Source of the DNA: Marinobacter maroccanus
GTDB taxonomy: Bacteria > Pseudomonadota > Gammaproteobacteria > Pseudomonadales > Oleiphilaceae
DNA length: 64,000 nt
Assembly (NCBI RefSeq): GCF_002933275.1
Contig: NZ_PSSX01000018.1
Span: 1 to 64,000, forward strand
Direction: 5' to 3'
Under the pieces are notes generated by a model. The model was not told where the DNA came from and made no database searches. It saw only the letters and a program-made list of their open reading frames with translations. The stretch's first letter is position 1. Each line of letters opens with the position of its first letter. The translations under genes and the position numbers were made by a program. Shown here piece by piece: positions 1-8,485 of the stretch.

Positions 1-107
1 ACAATCAAGATCATCACAAGGAAAAAGACAAGCCTGGCGTTAGATGAATATGCGCAAAGGGGGCTGATTCATATGGGTTTTTAGTCTTTCAAAGATATAC
101 AAAGAGA

Positions 108-136
108 TTGACACAAGAGCAAGGAAAACCGATAAT
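108..136 (+). promoter_or_regulatory. Predicted sigma70 promoter of ardC
   Basis: A perfect -35 hexamer TTGACA (108-113) is followed after 17 bases by GATAAT (131-136), five of six matches to the -10 consensus. It lies about 75 bases before the ardC start. Such a strong constitutive-looking promoter fits a leading-region antirestriction gene that must be expressed soon after DNA entry. Seen directly; activity is inferred. Confidence 0.7.
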
Positions 137-209
137 AACCACATGGTCAGCGGGGTGCTGGCCACCGGGTTCGCCGCCGGTTATCGAGGCGAGTTAGGAG
201 ATTCCCACC

Positions 210-1076
210 ATGGCAAAGCGCGACCTCTATCAAGAAATCACTTCCGAATTTTTGGCAGCCCTGAAAGAAGGTGTTAAGCCCTGGGTTTGTCCGTGGACCT
301 CTAACGGATCATTTGCCATGCCGGTCAACGGTACGACTGGAAAGCCGTATAACGGCATGAACGTTCTTTTGTTGGCCATGCGCGCACGCGCTGAAGGCTA
401 CCGATCCAACCAGTGGATGACTTTCCAGCAGGGCAAGCAGCAAGGCGCTTTTGTCCGCAAAGGTGAGAAGGGAACAACCTGTATTTTCTTCAAGCCGATG
501 GAGAAGGAGAACCGCGACACCGGCGAGACAGAATCCTACGCCGTGATGAAGGCATTCACGGTATTCAATCGCGAACAGTTCGAAGGTTTTGAAACACCCG
601 AGACAGAGCCGACTTGGGCCCCAATCGAGGATGCAGAGGCCATTTGTGAAGCGTTTCCGATTGAGACCCGGCACGGCGGCGATCAGGCCTGTTATATCCC
701 AAGCCTCGACATTATCAGAATGCCAACCCGTGAACAGTTCGCTAAGGGTGAGGATTACTACTGCACACGCCTGCATGAAATGGTTCACGCCACTGGCCAC
801 AAGACCCGCCTTAATCGGGAATTGATCGGTAAGTTTGGCTCTGATGCTTACGCTTTTGAGGAGCTGGTGGCCGAGTTGGGTAGCTGGATGCTGTGCAGCC
901 GAATCGGACTTCAGGGTGACTTGCAGCATAAGAGCTACCTGGCGCACTGGATCCGGATTCTGGACTTTGACAAAAAGGCCCTGTTTAAAGCGGCGACACT
1001 GGCGCAGAAGGCACATGATCTGTGCTTTGAATACCTGGCAGAGCAGGAAAGCAAAAAGGAGGACAAAGCCGCCTGA
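210..1076 (+). CDS. ardC: ArdC-type antirestriction protein (ssDNA-binding domain plus zincin-like metallopeptidase)
   Basis: 288 aa. The N-terminal half (about residues 1-120) has the ArdC_N single-strand DNA-binding pattern (KPWVCPW, then PYNGMN). The C-terminal half is a zincin-like metallopeptidase with HExxH at residues 189-193 and a downstream glutamate-rich helix (EELVAELGSW) that would give the third zinc ligand. ArdC proteins protect incoming plasmid DNA from host restriction in the cytoplasm of the recipient. The start is set by TTAGGAG nine bases upstream of ATG. It is transcribed away from the candidate oriT, on the side opposite the relaxase, which is where leading-region genes sit. 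A terminator follows at once. Confidence 0.9.
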   Translation: MAKRDLYQEITSEFLAALKEGVKPWVCPWTSNGSFAMPVNGTTGKPYNGMNVLLLAMRARAEGYRSNQWMTFQQGKQQGAFVRKGEKGTTCIFFKPMEKENRDTGETESYAVMKAFTVFNREQFEGFETPETEPTWAPIEDAEAICEAFPIETRHGGDQACYIPSLDIIRMPTREQFAKGEDYYCTRLHEMVHATGHKTRLNRELIGKFGSDAYAFEELVAELGSWMLCSRIGLQGDLQHKSYLAHWIRILDFDKKALFKAATLAQKAHDLCFEYLAEQESKKEDKAA

Positions 1077-1089
1077 GAGCGCAAATGAT

Positions 1090-1113
1090 AAAGGGCCGCG
1101 AGGCCCTTTTTTT
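1090..1113 (+). terminator. Rho-independent terminator after ardC
   Basis: Eight-base arms AAAGGGCC (1090-1097) and GGCCCTTT (1102-1109) around a four-base loop, running into seven T residues. It lies 13 bases after the ardC stop. Confidence 0.85.
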
Positions 1114-1163
1114 GTGTCTGAATTTTGAGCGGGGCTCGGCCACCTGGACGGCGGCCGAGCCGG

Positions 1164-1445
1164 TCAGAGCGTTTCCGCCGGTTGTTGAGAGTTTGAGGAT
1201 CCGAACGCGTTGTTCGACTCTTTCTCGACAGTCTTCTTCAACCTGGTTAATTCCTTCTCACCCTTATCTACAGCCTCTTCAATGGCGTCTCGGATTAAAA
1301 CGGAAAGATCAAACGATAGTTCGTCGTCAATTTCCTGGATCTGATCCCGCAGTTTGTCGGCTCGGAGTTTAAGCGAGCGCGGCACTTTGGCAGAGACGGT
1401 TACCGTATCTTCCCGCGATTTAATAAAAACCGATTGTTTTCCCAT
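1164..1445 (-). CDS. Small predicted regulator, unknown family
   Basis: 93 aa, read leftward from an ATG preceded by GGAGAG at good spacing. It begins with a short beta-like stretch (TVTVSAKVPRSLKLRADKL) followed by two predicted helices rich in charged residues (about 30-75), an arrangement like ribbon-helix-helix proteins or accessory relaxosome proteins. No family could be named with certainty. Its gene starts at the left edge of the candidate oriT and diverges from the small gene at 1749, so it may regulate transfer genes or bind oriT. The C-terminus is low-complexity (SSNSQQ). Confidence 0.65.
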   Translation of the reverse strand: MGKQSVFIKSREDTVTVSAKVPRSLKLRADKLRDQIQEIDDELSFDLSVLIRDAIEEAVDKGEKELTRLKKTVEKESNNAFGSSNSQQPAETL

Positions 1446-1593
1446 TTCGAACTCTCCTGGTCTACCTGTGGTTTACCGTTGGTTTACTGATGAAGACCCA
1501 GATGCCAAAAACACCTGGATGGAGCAGGGTATTGGACCTCAGCGACGCGGTCGCCTTGGTTTCGTCACACCCTACGCAGCTGACGCTGCTTTA

Positions 1594-1654
1594 CTCTATC
1601 CCTTGTGGCACAAGGGATAGAGCGCATACGCCCTGTGGGCGATGCGGTATGCGC
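1594..1654. repeat. Tandem hairpins inside the candidate oriT
   Basis: The first hairpin has arms CTCTATCCCTTGTG (1594-1607) and its perfect complement (1609-1622) around a single G. The second has outer arms GCGCATAC (1622-1629) and GTATGCGC (1647-1654) enclosing a small inner stem GCCC/GGGC (1630-1640). Such paired inverted repeats are usual near the nic site of MobF origins and are recognised by relaxase and accessory proteins. Confidence 0.75.
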
Positions 1655-1703
1655 CTCCGAGTACGGGCCCTGATTTCAGTAGTGCTGGCGCGCATACGCT
1701 CTT

Positions 1704-1715
1704 TATACTAGTATA
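1704..1715. promoter_or_regulatory. Palindromic operator candidate before the accessory/traD/traI genes
   Basis: TATACTAGTATA is a perfect 12-base palindrome 33 bases before the GTG of the small accessory gene. Related TATAC/GTATA palindromes lie in the traW-traU gap (16683-16694) and in the main tra promoter (27878-27891), which suggests one regulator for all transfer genes. Confidence 0.5.
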
Positions 1716-1748
1716 TGAATAAATATAAAGCTATAAGGAGCTATAGCC

Positions 1749-2030
1749 GTGAGAGCTGTTTCAATTCGGGTGTCGGAAGAAACGATTGCATTCGTTAAAC
1801 AGGAAACGAAAAAACGAGGGATCGCCACTGAGGCGGAAATGTGGCGCATCTTGATTGAGCGGGGTGTCGCTGCCAGTGAGGGTACTCAGGCGCAGATCGA
1901 CGCGCTTATAAAGATTGGGGTCCAATCCCTATGTCTTACACAGAGGTTCGCGGGTGCTCAAAACGAAAGCTTGATTGCTGAGGCGCGAGAGGATGCTCGC
2001 TCAATGCTTGATCGGATGGGGATGATCTAA
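1749..2030 (+). CDS. Ribbon-helix-helix accessory protein, TrwA/TraY-like
   Basis: 93 aa. The N-terminus (RAVSIRVSEETIAFVKQETKKRG) has the beta-strand then two-helix pattern of ribbon-helix-helix DNA-binding proteins. The remainder is helical. It starts with GTG behind AAGGAG (1735-1740) and its stop codon directly abuts the traD start. By position it corresponds to TrwA of R388 or TraY of F: an oriT-binding relaxosome protein that also represses its own operon. The assignment is by context and fold pattern, not by close sequence recognition. Confidence 0.65.
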   Translation: MRAVSIRVSEETIAFVKQETKKRGIATEAEMWRILIERGVAASEGTQAQIDALIKIGVQSLCLTQRFAGAQNESLIAEAREDARSMLDRMGMI

Positions 2031-3866
2031 ATGAGTATTTTCAGGGGCTCCAACATCGGTAACTTCACGCGCGGTGGTCAGACAACCATCCATTACTTGC
2101 GCATGATCTGGCAGGTTGTCGTTCAATTCTCCAGGCTCTGTTTGATCTTATTTGTACTGGCGATTGCGACGACCTATTGGGTCAAAACGACGCCCCTTGA
2201 GCGCTCATTGGCAGTCGGTTACATCGAAGCCTATGTGAAATATGAAGGCCTGAAGATTGACGATGCGACCGTATCTGTTACCTATCCCGATGGTCGTAGC
2301 CGGACTATTCCGGCGGTGGGTTTCCTGCGGAACCAGGAAATTCATCGAGTGCTAGATCGAAGCACACATGCTCTGGCCTTCGGCGTGGTGTTTGGGTTTC
2401 TGGCATTGGCGGTTTTTGGTTTTGTGGCCTGGCGATTCCTCAATAGCACTGGTGAGGACTTTGCCAACGAGGAATTTGTTCGTGGCGGGAAGCTAGTCGA
2501 TTCAAAGGAGCTGACAAAAGCGATTAAGCGCGCGACAAAAACAGGCGGTATGACCGTCGCGAATATACCGATCCCCAAGGATTCAGAGCCGGCTCACTTT
2601 TTGATTGTGGGTGCGCCAGGGACAGGCAAATCTGTCACCTATAAAGAAATGGCGGAGGTTATTCGAAAACGGGGTGAGCGTGCGATTTTCTACGACCCAT
2701 CCGGCGAAATGGTCGAGAACTTCTATCGCGAAGGGCATGACGTGATCTTGAGTCCGTTTGACGCCAGGGGGCGTGCTTGGGACATCTGGACTGAGTGTAA
2801 AGAGGATTATGAGTTTGATCAGCTGGCGACCTCGTTCATTCCTGATCAGAAGTCTAACGATCCTTTCTGGGCGACCGCCGCGCGGATTGTTTTTGCAGCT
2901 ATGGCTCGAAAGCTGGCAACCCATCCCCAGCGATCAAATAAGTTGCTAGTGGACAAAATCCTGAATGCCGATATGGAGGAAATTATCGGCTTTTTGAAAG
3001 GCACGGAAGGCGCGTCAATTCTGTCTGAAGGTGCTGAGAAAATGGCGTCATCCGTTCGAGCGGTTATGGCCACTTACATCAGGCCGCTGAAGTACCTCCA
3101 GGATAATGGGCCGACGTTTTCTATCAAGGAATGGGTGCGCAACGACGATGGTGATCAGTGGGTCTTTATCACCCGAAAAGACGACCAAAAGGACGTTGTT
3201 AAGCCGCTAATAACCGCGTGGTTGGATACTGCATCATCTGCGATTTTGAGTATGGAACCATGCAGGGACCGGAGGATCTGGTTGCTGATCGATGAGCTGC
3301 CAAGCTTGAACAGGCTTCCCACGATTACGGACACACTGGCGCAGTCCAGGAAGTTCGGTGGATGCGGGGTATTGGGAGTCCAGAGCTACCCCCAATTGGT
3401 GTCAATCTATGGTCGCGACGAAGCCGATACACTGGCCGGCATGTGTTCGACCTGGGCTGTATTTCGGTTCAACGAAGAGCGATCGGCCAAGTGGGCCAGT
3501 CTTGGTTTAGGAAGCATCGAACAATTGGAGACTAATGAAGGTATTTCTTACGGCGTAAATGACATTCGTGATGGTGTTTCGTTGAACCGGCAGCGCCATG
3601 TTCGCCCCATTGTTTTACCCACTGAGATCCAGTTTCTGCCCGATCTTGTCGGCTATTTGAAGCTTGGGCGGTCATTCCCAGTGGCACAGTTCAAGCTCAA
3701 GCGTAAGTCGCTCAAGAAGATTGCTGAGGGCTTTATTCATCGGGATTTGAAGGTCGCTCTGGCTGAGCCTGTTGAAGCGGCTGAGGAGGCGAAAGAAGGG
3801 CATTCAACGACGACCGCCCCTGCGGAGTCGAAGAAAAATGATTACGTCGACGGAGCGCTGTTCTGA
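2031..3866 (+). CDS. traD: Type IV coupling protein TraD
   Basis: 611 aa inner-membrane ATPase that brings the relaxase-DNA complex to the secretion channel. Two membrane segments (about residues 33-50 and 112-132) flank a periplasmic loop. Walker A GAPGTGKS is at about 193-200, and a Walker B-like LLIDELPSL is at about 420. A TraG/TraD-type QSYPQL motif follows. Length and layout match TraD of F/SXT-type systems, without the long acidic tail of F TraD. Its stop codon overlaps the traI start by one base. Confidence 0.92.
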   Translation: MSIFRGSNIGNFTRGGQTTIHYLRMIWQVVVQFSRLCLILFVLAIATTYWVKTTPLERSLAVGYIEAYVKYEGLKIDDATVSVTYPDGRSRTIPAVGFLRNQEIHRVLDRSTHALAFGVVFGFLALAVFGFVAWRFLNSTGEDFANEEFVRGGKLVDSKELTKAIKRATKTGGMTVANIPIPKDSEPAHFLIVGAPGTGKSVTYKEMAEVIRKRGERAIFYDPSGEMVENFYREGHDVILSPFDARGRAWDIWTECKEDYEFDQLATSFIPDQKSNDPFWATAARIVFAAMARKLATHPQRSNKLLVDKILNADMEEIIGFLKGTEGASILSEGAEKMASSVRAVMATYIRPLKYLQDNGPTFSIKEWVRNDDGDQWVFITRKDDQKDVVKPLITAWLDTASSAILSMEPCRDRRIWLLIDELPSLNRLPTITDTLAQSRKFGGCGVLGVQSYPQLVSIYGRDEADTLAGMCSTWAVFRFNEERSAKWASLGLGSIEQLETNEGISYGVNDIRDGVSLNRQRHVRPIVLPTEIQFLPDLVGYLKLGRSFPVAQFKLKRKSLKKIAEGFIHRDLKVALAEPVEAAEEAKEGHSTTTAPAESKKNDYVDGALF

Positions 3867-6655
3867 TGTTGTCGATCAAGGCGCTCGGGAGCGCGAAACA
3901 GGCTGGTTCCTATTACAAGGATGCCGATTACTACGGCAAAAATGAAAATGGCGAGAAAGAGGTTATTCCCAGCGAATGGGTTGGGAAGGGCGCCGAATTG
4001 ATGGGCTTGGAGGGGCCGGTCGATATAAAAGTTTTCCAGCAAGCTTTGGAGGGCCGATTGCCAACAGGAGACACCTTGGGACGGTCAGACGGAAAAGGTG
4101 GATTGGAACACAAGCCTGGTTGGGATTTTACGTTTTCAGCTCCTAAATCCGTTTCGATTATGGCGCTGATGGGAGGTGATGAGCGGCTGATGGCCGCTCA
4201 TAAAGAAGCGGTCAAATCGGCTGTCGGTTACATAGAAGATAAGCTGGTTGGAGCCCGGAATACCTCAGAAGGGGTTTCGCAGTTTGTACGCACTGAAAAC
4301 CTCGCTGCGGCGACATTCACGCATACGACCAGTAGGGCGCTGGATCCTCAATTGCATACGCATAGCGTGATACTGAACGCTACGCTGAGGAATGATGGTC
4401 AGTGGCGATCCATCGAAAGCCGGAAAATGTACGATCCGAATGTGGCTGCAGGACAGGTATACCGATCTGAACTTGCCATGAAAGCCCAAGAGCTCGGTTA
4501 CACCATTGAGCGCGGCAAGAACGGCACATTTGAGCTTCAAGAGGTGTCTCAGGAGCTTCGAGATCTTTATTCCAAGCGGCGAAAGGATATTGAGGCTGCC
4601 GCAAAGGAAAGGGGTCTGGAGGGTGCCAAAGCAATGGATAGGGCATCATTAATGACGCGCGATTCGAAGCAGTACACGACAGAAGATGTATTGCAGGAAC
4701 GGTGGCGGAGCGAGCTTAAAGAAGCTCGTTTGACGGTTCCTACCATCCCCGAGGCGCGGCCAAGTGCTGAAAGGGACAGTCCTGACCGCGCTAAAGACGA
4801 CGCGATTTTTGCTTATAAGAAATTGGCGGAACGTGAGGCCGTTTTCTCAGAAGGTGAACTGGTCAAGATGACCCTTGCGTGGGGCGTAGGCAACCACAGT
4901 ATTAAGGACGTAGAACAGGCAGTACGCAGCCTGAAGCAGGAAAAAGTCCTCCTTCAGGCCACTGGGGTTTCGCGGGATGAGGCGTATCTGACCACCCCCC
5001 AAGCTCTAAAGAAAGAGCGGTATATCGTAGATCTGGTGAAGACTGGCCAAAATGAATTAAAGCCGATATCCGGCAAAGGAGCGGTCAAGGAATACGGACA
5101 ATCTTTGGGTTTCACCAGGGGTCAGATGGAGGGTGCAACAACCATCTTGAATGGGAAAGATAGGGTCGTTGGCGTTCAAGGTTATGCCGGTACTGGTAAG
5201 ACCTACATGCTATCTGCGGTGCGCGAGGTCGCAGAGGGGAAGGGATACTCGGTCCGTGGTTTTGCCCCAACAGGATCTGCAAGCGATTCGCTAATGGAAG
5301 GCTCTGGGATTCGGAGTCAAACGCTTGCCAGCCACCTCTACGCATTGGCGCGGGAAGAGGAAGGGAAGGGCGGAAAGGGACTGGATCAGAAGAAGCTCTG
5401 GATTGTCGATGAAGGCTCTCTGGTAAACGCTAATCAAATGGCTGATCTGCTCACCTACGCTCGAAAGGAAGGTGCCCGAGTTGCGTTGGTTGGTGACCAC
5501 GCGCAGATCGGTTCAGTTGAGTGGGGTAAACCGTTCGCGCAGCTCGTAAGAGGCGGCATGAAGACGGCTCAGATGACTGAAATCCAGCGGCAGAAGAACA
5601 ATCCGATTCTTCTGCAAGCAGTGAAAGATGCGATGGTTGGTCAAGTTGCTAAAGCAATGAAGAACGTCGCGGGGCGGATTCACGAAGACCCGAATCGTGA
5701 AACTTTGGTGACACGAGTGATTGATGACTATGCCGGTATGACCGCCAGGGACCGCTCAGACACACTTTTGATGGTTCCGGATAATGAAACGCGGGCTGTT
5801 GTGAATCAGGGCATCCGAGAGAAGCTGCAACAATCTGGCGACCTGGGGAAAGATAAAGCCGAATTAAAGGCGTTGGTGAGTCTGGGGCTTACAGGGGTAG
5901 AAAAAGGAAGTTCACGGGGCTACCAGAAAGGTGATTTGGTTCAGTTTGCGAGGGATTTTAAAACCATTGGGGTTGAACGAAATGAATTGGTCAAAGTCCT
6001 TCGTGTTGACGGCGAAAAGGTAATATTTGCTAACAAGGACGGTCAGGAAGTTGAGTGGCGACCTGATAAAGTTGCTGGTCGTGCCAAGCATGGGGTCGAG
6101 GTTTATCGTGAAGAAGATAAGCGCCTGGCAGAGGGTGATCGCATAAGGTGGACCAAGACTGACAAGGACCGGGATCTTAAGAACGGTGCAAAGGGGGAAA
6201 TTGAGCGGATCGATGGGTCAACGGCCATAATAAAATTTCAGGATGGGCGTCGAATCTCGCTGGACCTGAAAGAGGATAAACATTGGGACCATGCTTATGC
6301 CTCAACAATTGTTTCTGCCCAGGGGCAGACCTACAAATCCGCAATGGCATTGGCAGAAAGTTGGCGGCGCAACCTCGTTAATCAGAAATCATTCTATGTT
6401 GGATTGTCCAGGGCTAAAGAAGATGCTCGGATTTATACCGACGATAGAGCCAAGCTCACCAAAGGTATTGAAGAGCGTACCGGCGAGAAAACGAGTGCCT
6501 TGGAAGGTCGCAACGTGAGCGTCGAGAAAATGTTTGCTGCTGATGGCCTGGTTAAAGAAACCAGGATGGAGAAGGTTGCTCAAAAAGTTAAGGATGTCTT
6601 CGATAAGACGTTTGGAAAGGCCAAGAATAGTCCGGATAAAGGAATGTCGCTTTAG
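3866..6655 (+). CDS. traI: MobF family conjugative relaxase-helicase
   Basis: 929 aa. The N-terminal TrwC-type relaxase domain has candidate catalytic tyrosines as two pairs (Y16/Y17 and Y22/Y23) and the three-histidine metal site H153, H164 and H166 (last part LHTH). The C-terminal part is a RecD/TraI-type helicase with Walker A GYAGTGKT (about 439-446), Walker B WIVDEGS and a C-terminal VGLSRAK motif. It would nick at oriT, stay bound to the 5' end and unwind the transferred strand. Length is close to TrwC (966 aa) and far shorter than F TraI, so the extra domains of F TraI are absent. Confidence 0.93.
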   Translation: MLSIKALGSAKQAGSYYKDADYYGKNENGEKEVIPSEWVGKGAELMGLEGPVDIKVFQQALEGRLPTGDTLGRSDGKGGLEHKPGWDFTFSAPKSVSIMALMGGDERLMAAHKEAVKSAVGYIEDKLVGARNTSEGVSQFVRTENLAAATFTHTTSRALDPQLHTHSVILNATLRNDGQWRSIESRKMYDPNVAAGQVYRSELAMKAQELGYTIERGKNGTFELQEVSQELRDLYSKRRKDIEAAAKERGLEGAKAMDRASLMTRDSKQYTTEDVLQERWRSELKEARLTVPTIPEARPSAERDSPDRAKDDAIFAYKKLAEREAVFSEGELVKMTLAWGVGNHSIKDVEQAVRSLKQEKVLLQATGVSRDEAYLTTPQALKKERYIVDLVKTGQNELKPISGKGAVKEYGQSLGFTRGQMEGATTILNGKDRVVGVQGYAGTGKTYMLSAVREVAEGKGYSVRGFAPTGSASDSLMEGSGIRSQTLASHLYALAREEEGKGGKGLDQKKLWIVDEGSLVNANQMADLLTYARKEGARVALVGDHAQIGSVEWGKPFAQLVRGGMKTAQMTEIQRQKNNPILLQAVKDAMVGQVAKAMKNVAGRIHEDPNRETLVTRVIDDYAGMTARDRSDTLLMVPDNETRAVVNQGIREKLQQSGDLGKDKAELKALVSLGLTGVEKGSSRGYQKGDLVQFARDFKTIGVERNELVKVLRVDGEKVIFANKDGQEVEWRPDKVAGRAKHGVEVYREEDKRLAEGDRIRWTKTDKDRDLKNGAKGEIERIDGSTAIIKFQDGRRISLDLKEDKHWDHAYASTIVSAQGQTYKSAMALAESWRRNLVNQKSFYVGLSRAKEDARIYTDDRAKLTKGIEERTGEKTSALEGRNVSVEKMFAADGLVKETRMEKVAQKVKDVFDKTFGKAKNSPDKGMSL

Positions 6656-6666
6656 GAGGATGGAGC

Positions 6667-7131
6667 ATGTTTTACACAATAGGGTTTATGAAAAGTGTCG
6701 TCGCGCCGACGCTTGGTATGGCGTTTTGGGCTTGGTTTGTAACCGAAGCTGTGGTTTTTCCTGAGCTGAGCGTAAATGAGGCGGCTATAGCGGGTATTTT
6801 AATGGCAGTGCCTTTGGCCGTGGTGTTTGGGGTATTCTGTCACTTCACCCGGGGCATATTGCGTGCAGTGGGTGTGGTTGCGGCTGTGATCGCCATCCTT
6901 TTTTTCACACCAGGGCTTTCTTCAGATAATAATCCAGATTTTATGCTGGCAGATATGCACCTGGTCTTGCCGCCGATGATGATGGTTATTTTTACTGGCT
7001 TTTTTGGATTTTGCTTCTGGCCAGTGATTTACCCTAGAGAAATCCTAGCGATACAAGGTGACATCGTTAGAGGTGGAGTGCAGGTAGCATTAGAAGACTC
7101 CAATGGAAACACGGGAAAACACAGGAGATAA
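6667..7131 (+). CDS. Predicted inner-membrane protein, unknown function
   Basis: 154 aa with about four hydrophobic segments (residues 8-30, 38-58, 64-82 and 100-122) and a short charged tail. AGGAGG precedes the ATG. It follows traI by 11 bases and is probably co-transcribed with it. No family recognised. It could be an entry-exclusion or transfer-accessory membrane protein, but nothing in the sequence proves this. Confidence 0.7.
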   Translation: MFYTIGFMKSVVAPTLGMAFWAWFVTEAVVFPELSVNEAAIAGILMAVPLAVVFGVFCHFTRGILRAVGVVAAVIAILFFTPGLSSDNNPDFMLADMHLVLPPMMMVIFTGFFGFCFWPVIYPREILAIQGDIVRGGVQVALEDSNGNTGKHRR

Positions 7132-7135
7132 GGAT

Positions 7136-7501
7136 ATGCCAAAGGAAATTGCGCGATGGGTGGCGTGTGTGACTCTGCTCATTGGCACTTCTCAAGTATC
7201 GGGACAACAACCTACGAGATCTTCTGATGGGGTCTACGATGTGCGGACCATAAAGGAAGTTACCAGCATTACCAAGCTCAACCAGGTCTGTTTGGAGGGG
7301 CTTGCCGGTGCGAGTCGTGAGATTTCATTAGTGGATCAACAGCGGTGTGCTTGTGTTGTGTATGAGCTCGGGGAGCTCATTAGTTACGGTGAGTACAAAG
7401 AAATCGAAAAAAATATCCTTTATGGTCGTGAGTGGAAATCGACTAATGCTATGGAAAGGGTAAAGCCCCACTTACGTGAGGCTTGTAATTGGCAAGGGTG
7501 A
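7136..7501 (+). CDS. Small predicted periplasmic protein, unknown function
   Basis: About 121 aa from the ATG at 7136, chosen over an in-frame ATG at 7103 because AGGAGATAAGG precedes it and a signal peptide (MPKEIARWVACVTLLIGTS...) then starts at residue 1. The mature part has cysteines near the middle (QRCACVVYELGELI) and near the C-terminus, enough for a disulfide. It ends exactly where the convergent S49 protease gene ends. Last gene of the accessory/traD/traI operon; no function assigned. Confidence 0.65.
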   Translation: MPKEIARWVACVTLLIGTSQVSGQQPTRSSDGVYDVRTIKEVTSITKLNQVCLEGLAGASREISLVDQQRCACVVYELGELISYGEYKEIEKNILYGREWKSTNAMERVKPHLREACNWQG

Positions 7502-8482
7502 TTAGAGGCGTGGTATCGAATTTGTAGCGCTGTTTAGAATGTTCAGCGTGGCATCTTCCAGCCAAGCCTCAGCCACTCTTGGCAGCTTTGAAAATAAGCC
7601 TGGTTTCTGCGTGTAATCTAGCGCATGTTGCGCTCCAAATTCTTTTTCAAGAACGCCATGATAGGTTGCGATTCCATCTACTAATCCCAGCTCTACAGCT
7701 TCGTGTCCTGTCCAATAATCCCCGGTAAACAGATTCTGATCGCTAGTTAGCTTGTCAGCGCGAGAATCCTTCACTACTGAGATAAATTGCTGATGTATGT
7801 CGTTCAGCACGGATTGAACCTTTTGAAGGTCTTCTGGATCAGTTTCAAGGAAAGGGTCCAGTCTGCGCTTATTTTCACCGGCAACAACGGTGCGGGCATG
7901 AACGCCAACCTTATCAGCAAGATCTTTGAATCCAAACGACTGCTGAAACACGCCAATCGACCCTGTGAGAGTTGAAGGGTTCACGAATATTTTGTCGGCT
8001 GCGACTGCGACCATATAGGCGCCTGAAGTGAGCATATCATCACCCAGAACGACCAGACGCTTGCCAGTCTCTTCCTTTAAGTCCTGCAGATATTTGTAGA
8101 GCTTATGCGATTGGACAGGCGTGCCTCCCGGCGAATTAATGACCAAAAGAACGCCTTTAGCGTCCTTGTCGTGAAACGCCTGGTAAAGGTGGTTCTCTAT
8201 TTGCTGGAACGAAGTTGGCTTGCCTGCTTCGATAGGTCCGTCCAGGCGCACGAGTGAGACGTATTTGCCGTCTTTTGGAATTGTGGTGCCCCCAACAATC
8301 CCTGTGCTGTAGAGCAAGTTGATTGCGAATATGGACACAATCACCAGAACGAACGCAAAGGTTCGCCAGTTCGCACTACGCCGCGTCTTTCGAGTCTCTG
8401 TCATTATTGCATCGGCGAACGCCCGTTGCTGTTGCGTAAAGGCCTCAATCAAGGTCTGTTCCGTGCTTTTTTGCGGTTCCAT
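7502..8482 (-). CDS. S49 family peptidase (SppA/SohB-like), membrane anchored
   Basis: 326 aa. One membrane segment (41-60) anchors a periplasmic S49 serine protease domain. The nucleophile is S153 (LTSGAYMVAVAADKI) and the likely general base is K205 (GENKRRLDPF). The INSPGGT oxyanion segment is at 116-121. It is about half the length of full-size SppA, like SohB or archaeal SppA. Four bases separate it from the lytic transglycosylase gene, so it is the last gene of the tra operon. It may digest leftover signal peptides or mature a Tra protein; the substrate is not evident. Confidence 0.85.
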   Translation of the reverse strand: MEPQKSTEQTLIEAFTQQQRAFADAIMTETRKTRRSANWRTFAFVLVIVSIFAINLLYSTGIVGGTTIPKDGKYVSLVRLDGPIEAGKPTSFQQIENHLYQAFHDKDAKGVLLVINSPGGTPVQSHKLYKYLQDLKEETGKRLVVLGDDMLTSGAYMVAVAADKIFVNPSTLTGSIGVFQQSFGFKDLADKVGVHARTVVAGENKRRLDPFLETDPEDLQKVQSVLNDIHQQFISVVKDSRADKLTSDQNLFTGDYWTGHEAVELGLVDGIATYHGVLEKEFGAQHALDYTQKPGLFSKLPRVAEAWLEDATLNILNSATNSIPRL

Positions 8483-8485
8483 ATT

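Larger units (their letters stand above)
1446..1748. other. oriT: Candidate origin of transfer (oriT) and divergent promoter region
   Basis: 303 bases without a convincing gene, between two divergent small regulator genes. It is dense in symmetry: a perfect 14-base-arm hairpin (1594-1622), an adjacent nested hairpin (1622-1654), a repeat of GCGCATACGC (1622-1631 and 1690-1699) with an inverted GTATGCGC at 1647-1654, and a 12-base palindrome (1704-1715). The gene order that follows (small accessory protein, coupling protein, MobF relaxase) is that of R388 oriT-trwA-trwB-trwC, where oriT lies just before trwA. The nic site cannot be placed from sequence alone. Confidence 0.6.

Noticed and set aside
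309-1016. 235-codon open frame antisense to ardC
   Set aside because: It lies wholly inside a gene with clear family motifs, has no ribosome site and no recognisable domain.
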